From positions 1 to 57,355 of the forward strand of contig CALAPY010000108.1 in assembly GCA_937891015.1 (NCBI GenBank): a DNA stretch of 57,355 nt, given 5' to 3'. Positions 51,778-57,355 of the stretch are shown here, in pieces. Within the stretch, counting starts at the first letter, position 1, and the number at the start of each line of letters is the position of its first letter. A program made the position numbers and the translations under genes. This DNA is from UBA2108 sp002713215 (GTDB lineage: Bacteria; Bacteroidota; Bacteroidia; Flavobacteriales_G; Salibacteraceae). Below the pieces are notes generated by a model. It had not been told where the DNA came from and made no database searches. It saw nothing but the letters and a program-made list of their open reading frames with translations.

Positions 51778-52624
51778 TTCGGATTCGATTAACGAATTCA
51801 ATACTGATTTGTTGTTCATAAATGGTTTTGTCAAAATCAAAGATATGAACTTCAATTGTAGTGTTGGACGTGTCTTCAACAGTAGGACGTTTTCCAATGT
51901 TAAGCATTCCTTTGTACTTCTTACCTTCCACTTGCACCAGAACCGCATAGACCCCTTCGCATGGAATTAATTTATGTTGGTCTTTTACCTCAATGTTGGC
52001 CGTAGGAAAACCAATGGTTCGTCCTAACTTTTTACCCGCCACCACTTTGCCGTTAATCTGATACTTGTAGTTCAGGTACTCATTTGCCATTTCTATGTTT
52101 CCTTCGTTTAAGGCATTTCTAATTTTGGTTGAGCTAACGCTAATGTCATCCAACACTTCCGCTTCTATTTCGTCCAGTTCAAATTGGTAGAGGTTCGATA
52201 ATTCACTTAGGCTTTGAATGGAACCCTCCCGATTTCTTCCAAAGTGATGGTCATAACCAATTACCAGGCGATGAACTCCAACAGTATTAACTAAAACCTC
52301 ACGCACGAATTCAGTTGAATTCAATCTGGAAAACTCACGGGTGAAAGGATGAATTATTAGATGGTCAATTCCAAGTTTGTCCAGCAGGTTAATTTTCTCT
52401 TCCTGAGAGTTGAGTAATTTCATTTCATTCTTATCCGGAAAGAGCACCATTCTGGGGTGGGGATAAAAAGTGAGGAGCAAGTTTTCGCCATCGCATTTCT
52501 TGCTTTGTTCAATGAGGTTTTTGAGTAGTTTTTTGTGGCCCAGGTGAACACCATCGAAGGTTCCAATGGTGGCTACAATTTTATTTCTCTTTTTAAACTC
52601 TTCTAATCCGAAATATACCTTCAC
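51695..52624 (-). CDS. ribF: Bifunctional riboflavin kinase/FAD synthetase
   Basis: A 309-residue protein that phosphorylates riboflavin to FMN and then adenylates it to FAD. The N-terminal adenylyltransferase has VATIGTFDGVHLGHKKLLKN (HIGH-like), LLTFYPHPRMVLFP and VIGYDHHFGRNREGSI. The C-terminal kinase domain has GKVVAGKKLGRTIGFPTANI with the GxPTAN signature, GVYAVLVQVEGKKYKGMLNI and EVHIFDFDKTIYEQQISIEF. Length is normal. It diverges from atpD; the 3' end overlaps the LRR gene. Confidence 0.95.
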   Translation of the reverse strand: MKVYFGLEEFKKRNKIVATIGTFDGVHLGHKKLLKNLIEQSKKCDGENLLLTFYPHPRMVLFPDKNEMKLLNSQEEKINLLDKLGIDHLIIHPFTREFSRLNSTEFVREVLVNTVGVHRLVIGYDHHFGRNREGSIQSLSELSNLYQFELDEIEAEVLDDISVSSTKIRNALNEGNIEMANEYLNYKYQINGKVVAGKKLGRTIGFPTANIEVKDQHKLIPCEGVYAVLVQVEGKKYKGMLNIGKRPTVEDTSNTTIEVHIFDFDKTIYEQQISIEFVNRIRNEKKFKDTEELVEQLEIDQNRCLSILR

Positions 52625-52716
52625 AATATTGATGGAAAATTATCCACTAATTGTTTTAGTTAAAGCACTAATAAACAGTACGTTATAAAACATATAAACA
52701 ATTGTGTTTACAACTC

Positions 52717-52724
52717 CAAAAGTA
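52717..52724 (-). promoter_or_regulatory. Possible -7 element of ribF
   Basis: On the minus strand TACTTTTG followed by GG matches the consensus, but the leader to ribF would be about 85-90 bases. Confidence 0.4.
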
Positions 52725-52772
52725 TAGAAATATAAATAGGAATTGAAATGGAAACTGAACCTTAATTTGTAC

Positions 52773-52780
52773 TACTTTTG
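52773..52780 (+). promoter_or_regulatory. -7 promoter element of atpD-atpC
   Basis: TACTTTTG followed by CGC matches TAnnTTTG, 46 bases before the atpD start. Confidence 0.6.
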
Positions 52781-52826
52781 CGCTCGAATTTTGAAATGAT
52801 TTTATAATCTTTTTTAAACAAGATAA

Positions 52827-54332
52827 ATGTCTTCACAAATAGGGAAAATATCTCAAATAATTGGACCGGTAATCGATGTCTCATTTGATACGCAAGGTGC
52901 TGAGCTTCCAAAAATTTATGATTCACTAGAAATTACTAGAGAAAACGGTACAAAGGTTATTCTTGAATGTCAGCAGCACATTGGAGAAGATACAATTAGA
53001 ACAGTAGCGATGGATGCTTCTGATGGCCTTAAAAGGGGCATGGAAGTAGTTGCAACCGGAGACCCAATTACAATGCCTATTGGAGAGGACGTTAACGGTA
53101 GGTTATTCAACGTGGTTGGAGACACCATTGATGGGATCGGAGTATTGGATAAAACAGGTGGATACCCAATTCACCGAGCTGCACCTCGATTTGAGGATCT
53201 TTCAACTTCTTCTGAGATTTTATTTACCGGTATTAAGGTAATTGACCTTATTGAGCCTTATGCAAAGGGTGGTAAAATTGGACTGTTTGGTGGTGCCGGT
53301 GTTGGTAAAACCGTACTTATTCAGGAGCTGATTAACAACATTGCAAAAGGATACGATGGACTTTCTGTATTTGCTGGTGTTGGTGAAAGAACCCGTGAAG
53401 GAAATGACCTATTGAGAGAAATGTTGGAGTCTGGTATTATCAAATACGGTGACGAATTCATGGAATCTATGGAAGCAGGTGGATGGGACTTGAGTAAAGT
53501 TGACCCTGTTTCACTTAAAGAATCTAAAGCGGCATTCGTTTTCGGTCAAATGAATGAGCCTCCGGGAGCACGTGCTCGTGTTGCCTTATCAGGATTAACC
53601 TTAGCAGAGTATTACCGTGATGGTGATGGAACAGGTACAGGAAAAGATATTCTTTTCTTTATCGATAACATCTTTCGATTTACTCAGGCAGGTTCTGAAG
53701 TATCTGCACTTCTTGGTCGTATGCCTTCCGCGGTTGGTTACCAGCCTACTCTTTCTACAGAAATGGGTGTTATGCAAGAGCGTATTACTTCTACCAAAAA
53801 TGGTTCTATTACTTCCGTACAGGCGGTATATGTACCTGCGGATGACTTAACGGATCCGGCTCCTGCTACAACTTTTGCCCACTTGGATGCTACAACCGTA
53901 CTTTCAAGAAAAATTGCTGAGTTAGGAATTTATCCTGCGGTGGATCCATTGGATTCTACTTCAAGGATTTTAACGGAAGATATTGTAGGTTCTGAGCATT
54001 ACAAATGCGCTCAGAGAGTGAAAGAAACCCTACAACGATACAAAGAGCTTCAAGACATTATCGCCATTTTAGGTATGGACGAATTGTCTGAAGAAGATAA
54101 ATTGGTAGTAAGTCGTGCACGTCGTGTACAACGATTCCTTTCTCAACCTTTCCATGTAGCTGAGCAGTTTACAGGATTGGCTGGAGTATTGGTTTCTATT
54201 GAAGACACCATTAAAGGATTTAACATGATTCTTGATGGAGAAGTTGATCAATATCCTGAAGCAGCGTTTAACCTAAAGGGAACCATTGAAGACGCTATTG
54301 CTGCCGGTGAAGAAATGTTGAAGTTAGGTTAA
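52827..54332 (+). CDS. atpD: ATP synthase F1 subunit beta
   Basis: A 501-residue catalytic subunit of the F1 head. The P-loop is GLFGGAGVGKTVLIQELINN (near 150-165), with FAGVGERTREGNDLLREM, ILFFIDNIFRFTQAGSEVSA (Walker B) and PSAVGYQPTLSTEMGVMQER, all standard. Length is slightly above the E. coli protein (460), with Bacteroidota-type insertions near EDVNGRLFNVVGDTIDGIGV and KVDPVSLKESK. It is paired only with atpC here; the a, b, c, delta, alpha and gamma genes must lie elsewhere, as is common in this phylum. Confidence 0.97.
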   Translation: MSSQIGKISQIIGPVIDVSFDTQGAELPKIYDSLEITRENGTKVILECQQHIGEDTIRTVAMDASDGLKRGMEVVATGDPITMPIGEDVNGRLFNVVGDTIDGIGVLDKTGGYPIHRAAPRFEDLSTSSEILFTGIKVIDLIEPYAKGGKIGLFGGAGVGKTVLIQELINNIAKGYDGLSVFAGVGERTREGNDLLREMLESGIIKYGDEFMESMEAGGWDLSKVDPVSLKESKAAFVFGQMNEPPGARARVALSGLTLAEYYRDGDGTGTGKDILFFIDNIFRFTQAGSEVSALLGRMPSAVGYQPTLSTEMGVMQERITSTKNGSITSVQAVYVPADDLTDPAPATTFAHLDATTVLSRKIAELGIYPAVDPLDSTSRILTEDIVGSEHYKCAQRVKETLQRYKELQDIIAILGMDELSEEDKLVVSRARRVQRFLSQPFHVAEQFTGLAGVLVSIEDTIKGFNMILDGEVDQYPEAAFNLKGTIEDAIAAGEEMLKLG

Positions 54333-54342
54333 TAACAGAATT

Positions 54343-54576
54343 ATGAATATTGAAATTCTAACACCAGACGAGGATATTTTTAAAGGTGAGGTGGATATTG
54401 CAACCTTTCCCGGAAAAGATGGTTCTTTTGGTGTAATGAATAATCACGCTCCCATGATTGCCGCTTTAAAGGCTGGCGATATAGTTGTGAAGGATACAAA
54501 CGGTGAACAAACATTTGCCGTTAAAGGTGGAGTAGTAGAAGTACTAAAGAACAAGGTTATTGTTCTTGCGGAGTAA
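54343..54576 (+). CDS. atpC: ATP synthase F1 subunit epsilon, short form
   Basis: A 77-residue subunit consisting only of the N-terminal beta-sandwich: MNIEILTPDEDIFKGEVDIA, FPGKDGSFGVMNNHAPMIAA, VKGGVVEVLKNKVIVLAE. The C-terminal helical hairpin that inhibits ATP hydrolysis in the 139-residue E. coli subunit is missing. The gene ends normally before a terminator, so this is a natural short form, seen in other Bacteroidota, and not a truncation. Ten bases separate it from atpD. Confidence 0.93.
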   Translation: MNIEILTPDEDIFKGEVDIATFPGKDGSFGVMNNHAPMIAALKAGDIVVKDTNGEQTFAVKGGVVEVLKNKVIVLAE

Positions 54577-54613
54577 ATTCGTCTTTTAGTTAATAATTAA
54601 ATAATTCCGCAAG

Positions 54614-54644
54614 AAAGGGGTTTCGAAAGAAACCCCTTTTTTTT
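54614..54644 (+). terminator. Rho-independent terminator of atpDC
   Basis: An 11-bp perfect stem AAAGGGGTTTC/GAAACCCCTTT with loop GAAA and a long T run. Confidence 0.9.
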
Positions 54645-54711
54645 GCTCTTACTTAGGCTATTCCCTAAAAATTAATCTTCAACGCAGGGTTTCCATCTGA
54701 CCTAGGTTATT

Positions 54712-55758
54712 TTACGGCAGGATATTTCCATCAAGAGATAGAATCTTTTCAAAGCGCTCGTTGGTGCAAATAAGATCAATACTGTAGCGAATAAACATGG
54801 TACCCTCCTTTGCTTTTATATTGTTTTTAATGGGCTTTTTAAAACACTTTTTAACCATTCTTTCCGGGAGGTTTATTCCCGCTCCAACCGAGAGGTAAAC
54901 CCAAGCAGGAAAGCGAGGGTTAATTTCCAAAATTTGATAAGAGCCATCATCTTTCGACTTAATTACCTCCAATTCCATCGGGCCATTCCATTTGGTTTTA
55001 TTTATTAGTTTTTTGGTTATTTTTTCAAGATCCGAATCAGCTATGACCATACCTGACCAAGCTTTACCAATTTCAGTAACATAAAGTTTGCGCATCAAAA
55101 CAGTTCCAAAAGTATTACCTGTTCCATCTCCAAGTGCGCACACGTTTAACTCAATACCGTCGACATATTTTTGAAGTACAATGGGTAGCCCCCATTTAGA
55201 TGATATTTTATTAAATGCTTTGGTGGCATGTTCATAATTCCAGACCACCTCTGCTTCATAGAATTTTCCTTTTACCACCAAGGGGTAACCATTTATACTT
55301 GCGAAAGAGTGAATTTTGTCAACCGAACTTATTGGCTCAGAAGAAGGAACGTCAAGTTTATATTTTGTTCCGAACTCAGAAAGTTTCTCTTTTCTTCTCT
55401 CATTGAATTGTTCCAAAGTTGGAAGAATCATCTTAATTCCGATTTCCGATAGTTTAGGTTGTAGTCTTATGAAATTAGCTATTTCCGTATCAAAGTTAGG
55501 AATCAACATATCAATTTTGTGCAAATCGTTTATCTCCTTTAACCTTCGGAATACGTTATCCGAACCAGGTATTGGATAGGGTATCATATAAATTGCAAGT
55601 TGGTGTTCTAGATAGATTCCGGGTTCACTATATTCGTACGAAAGTCCAATAACCTTTACTTCTAATGTGGAGGCTTTAAGTGCTCTGGTTATGGATATTC
55701 CAGGCCCAGGGTTGTCATTATTATTAAGTCCTGTTACCGCAATTGTAAGTGGCTTCAT
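54712..55758 (-). CDS. ATP-grasp ligase (CarB-like fold) coupled to a PqqD-like gene
   Basis: A 348-residue ATP-grasp enzyme. Residues 1-120 form a Rossmann-like pre-ATP-grasp domain (LTIAVTGLNNNDNPGPGISI). The ATP-grasp domain follows, with YPLVVKGKFYEAEVV (Lys163, Lys165), IVLQKYVDGIELNVCALGDG, the metal-binding Glu pair in GPMELEVI, and ILEINPRFPAWVYLSVGAGI (Glu278, Asn280, Arg282). The pattern is nearest to carbamoyl-phosphate-synthase-like ligases that join a carboxylate to an amine or thiol. Its start overlaps the stop of the PqqD-like gene by four bases (55755-55758). Substrate unknown; a peptide is suggested by the partner. Confidence 0.8.
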   Translation of the reverse strand: MKPLTIAVTGLNNNDNPGPGISITRALKASTLEVKVIGLSYEYSEPGIYLEHQLAIYMIPYPIPGSDNVFRRLKEINDLHKIDMLIPNFDTEIANFIRLQPKLSEIGIKMILPTLEQFNERRKEKLSEFGTKYKLDVPSSEPISSVDKIHSFASINGYPLVVKGKFYEAEVVWNYEHATKAFNKISSKWGLPIVLQKYVDGIELNVCALGDGTGNTFGTVLMRKLYVTEIGKAWSGMVIADSDLEKITKKLINKTKWNGPMELEVIKSKDDGSYQILEINPRFPAWVYLSVGAGINLPERMVKKCFKKPIKNNIKAKEGTMFIRYSIDLICTNERFEKILSLDGNILP

Positions 55759-56012
55759 GCTGCCTTTTTAATGATTTGATAACTTAATGAAGAACTTATT
55801 AAATCGTAAAAGTCCTTTTCGAAGGTTCGCTTATCCACTTTTTCAAATTGGGCTGGGATGGAGAGCATAATTTCTTCTTTTTGTTTAATTTTTTTTAGCC
55901 CATTTATAATGTGCAAACCAGTGTGGTATAATGAATATGAATCACCGGTTTCGTAGTTAGACATGACTCCGGAGCCGCTAATGGCAATACAATCTCGGGC
56001 TTTAAATTCCAT
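55755..56012 (-). CDS. PqqD-like protein (RiPP-recognition-element fold)
   Basis: An 85-residue protein fitting the PqqD family: a short beta-hairpin region ending YETGDSYSLYHTGLHIINGL (20-39), the conserved GDSYxLNxTG-type core, followed by three helices (KKIKQKEEIMLSIPAQFEKV and FEKDFYDLISSSLSYQIIKK). PqqD-like proteins bind precursor peptides and present them to modifying enzymes, or act in HPr-related sugar systems. It overlaps the ATP-grasp gene by four bases, so the two are coupled. No classical precursor gene is visible. The assignment is by pattern, since small winged-helix proteins diverge quickly. Confidence 0.65.
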   Translation of the reverse strand: MEFKARDCIAISGSGVMSNYETGDSYSLYHTGLHIINGLKKIKQKEEIMLSIPAQFEKVDKRTFEKDFYDLISSSLSYQIIKKAA

Positions 56013-56160
56013 AGTTATCTGTTCTTGATTTATGAGTGTATAAAAAAGCCTCTTCCATTGTTTTACGTAGACAGATGGGTAAATCTGCGTGAAAGTCTAG
56101 GACGCAAAACTTCTATTATGAATCTGAGAAAGTACAGAAGGGGCTTAGATTATATACTAT

Positions 56161-57222
56161 TTATAACTTATTGAATTTGGCATTCCAAAAATGATTTCCA
56201 TTTTTCACCAGAATCAAATAAGGTCCAGGTGGAAAGTTCGATACATCAATATTTATTTCATCTAAAAATTCAAATTTGAGTTTGGATTTGGTATCACCGG
56301 CAATCCCCAACACCGTAACTTCAACGGATTCTGAATTATTCTCTACATCGGGTAAGTGTATATTAATATCATGGGATGTAGGATTTGGAAATATTGCAAT
56401 ATTTTGCTGTTTACCATTATCTAAACCGAATACAGAAGTAGTAGTAACAGGTGGGTTTTTCAAGAATGCTCCATAATACTCGTCCGTACCATTATTTGTG
56501 GTTTTACTATAGGTGAACATATTATGAGGGTATCCGGGTTTGTACCAAACATAAGTTTCTATACTACCGTTAATATTACCAATAAAGCTGGAATCGATAA
56601 AGCTTTCAGTCCATTTTACGCGTAAAACATTTTTTATGGTGCCGCCAGGCAATTTTATGTCGCCATAAGCATCCGCTTCTGAGGTAATAGTCCCCTTTCT
56701 GTAGAAGGGCATTCCTAAGATCTCATATTGATTGGTAAATGAATCGGTGAAATTGGATTGATAGGTAAACGGAAAGGTCAAAAGCTTTTGGTGATTTTCA
56801 TGGTCTCCCTTAATTATAAAAGTGCCGTTGTATGTGCCATGGTATTCATATTCATTCCCTCTAATGGAATAATAATATAGTTTCCCATCACTGTTTTTAA
56901 AACAGATATTAGCTTCTTCAAAAGAAGTGGCATACGTCGTTGAGTCAGGTAGAACTACTTCTTTACCAATGGCTGAGTCTTCTTTTAATGAAGAAAAATC
57001 CCACGTTATATTTTGGCCGGAAACATCTGGAGAAAAGGTGCTGGCATTGAACACACCGACCTCATATTCTTTTCCAATTAGATTGGTTGTGTCCCATTGA
57101 TGAATAACAGGTTGACCTATTGACGAAATTGAAATAAGGATGAAGAGTATTATAAGAATGAAGAGGAATATACTGATCTGGTGTTTTACACCCATTAATT
57201 TATGTTTTTCAACTTTTTTCAT
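56161..57222 (-). CDS. T9SS-exported protein, paralogue of the gene at 46956
   Basis: A 353-residue secreted protein. The hydrophobic signal region ISIFLFILIILFILISISSI is preceded by MKKVEKHKLMGVKHQ, a long basic N-region; the internal ATG at codon 10 is an alternative start. The C-terminal type-A T9SS sorting domain begins NIAIFPNPTSHDINIHLPDV and ends GPYLILVKNGNHFWNAKFNK. The middle carries WDFSSLKEDSAIGKEVV and GTITSEADAYGDIKLPGGTI plus NVLRV, shared with the 46956 protein. It lies upstream of the PqqD/ATP-grasp pair on the same strand, 148 bases away; a functional link is not shown. Confidence 0.8.
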   Translation of the reverse strand: MKKVEKHKLMGVKHQISIFLFILIILFILISISSIGQPVIHQWDTTNLIGKEYEVGVFNASTFSPDVSGQNITWDFSSLKEDSAIGKEVVLPDSTTYATSFEEANICFKNSDGKLYYYSIRGNEYEYHGTYNGTFIIKGDHENHQKLLTFPFTYQSNFTDSFTNQYEILGMPFYRKGTITSEADAYGDIKLPGGTIKNVLRVKWTESFIDSSFIGNINGSIETYVWYKPGYPHNMFTYSKTTNNGTDEYYGAFLKNPPVTTTSVFGLDNGKQQNIAIFPNPTSHDINIHLPDVENNSESVEVTVLGIAGDTKSKLKFEFLDEINIDVSNFPPGPYLILVKNGNHFWNAKFNKL

Positions 57223-57270
57223 AATCGTTGTTTTTCATTACGCTATTAATTGACGTAAGTATTTGATTGA

Positions 57271-57340
57271 GTGTGACCACTGTCGGAAAAAAAAGCTATT
57301 ACCTTTAAATTTTGAAAAAAAATTCAATTACCGGTCACAC
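57271..57340. repeat. Distant 8-bp inverted repeats upstream of the last T9SS gene
   Basis: GTGTGACC at 57271-57278 and GGTCACAC at 57333-57340 are exact inverted copies 54 bases apart, in otherwise AT-rich DNA with no coding frame from 57223 to the end of the window. Confidence 0.4.
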
Positions 57341-57355
57341 TTGTTTTTGTTTATT

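Noticed and set aside
54343..54576. atpC as a truncated pseudogene
   Set aside because: The short epsilon form ends cleanly before a good terminator and short forms are known in Bacteroidota.
1..57355. tRNA, rRNA, CRISPR arrays, integrases or IS elements
   Set aside because: I looked for tRNA-like cloverleaf ends, regular short repeats and transposase motifs and saw none; the only long repeat is the kinase duplication.

Overview
The window is chromosomal DNA of a Bacteroidota bacterium, most likely from the Flavobacteriales or a nearby order. Four secreted proteins end in type IX secretion (T9SS) type-A sorting domains. Most transcription units start with the Bacteroidota -7 element TAnnTTTG, often followed by GC. 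ProRS is of the archaeal/eukaryotic type, and atpD-atpC stand apart from the other ATP synthase genes, as is common in the phylum. I see no rRNA, tRNA, CRISPR array, integrase or intact insertion sequence. No gene-free stretch exceeds 300 bases.

Layout. 170-6214: a marR-adaptor-RND pump-TolC efflux operon with a perfect palindrome at the regulator's start. 6291-8633: two tandem fatty acid desaturase paralogues. 8767-13937: proS, an outer-membrane barrel protein, a lipoprotein, an SPFH protein, a TPR/TonB-C-like protein and an AlkD-type glycosylase. 13983-19346 (minus): two T9SS-exported proteins, one of 1195 residues with seven Ig-like repeats. 19617-23965 (minus): an orphan NarL-type regulator and a polyphosphate operon sixA-ppk1-ppx. 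24146-30800: two divergent operons for a Kdo-type sugar acid, kdnA-kdnB-GT2 leftward and kdsB, kdsA-(transaldolase-CBS)-kdsC rightward. 30858-33496: bestrophin and fhs. 33633-40559: two propeller histidine kinases with an identical kinase half, relics of fhs and of a response regulator between them, and a frameshifted LytTR regulator. 40630-54576: mostly housekeeping genes (class I aldolase, accD, rpsO, pnp, rpe, M48 peptidase, ribF, atpDC) with unknown secreted proteins between. 54712-57222 (minus): an ATP-grasp ligase coupled to a PqqD-like protein, then a fourth T9SS protein.

Most interesting system. The 24-31 kb locus looks like a complete route to CMP-activated 8-amino-Kdo (Kdo8N): Kdo-8-P synthase, phosphatase, the Kdo 8-oxidase/aminotransferase pair KdnB/KdnA, and cytidylyltransferase. 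The expected arabinose-5-phosphate isomerase KdsD is absent. In its place is a protein whose C-terminal CBS pair resembles that of KdsD but whose catalytic domain is a transaldolase/fructose-6-phosphate-aldolase barrel. I infer that this chimera supplies D-arabinose 5-phosphate by an aldol or transaldol reaction, or controls that step.

Other points of note are the tandem kinase duplication, with 624 bp of exact identity and a traceable deletion scar, and several perfect palindromes placed between a -7 element and a start codon (marR, desaturase 2, sixA, bestrophin).
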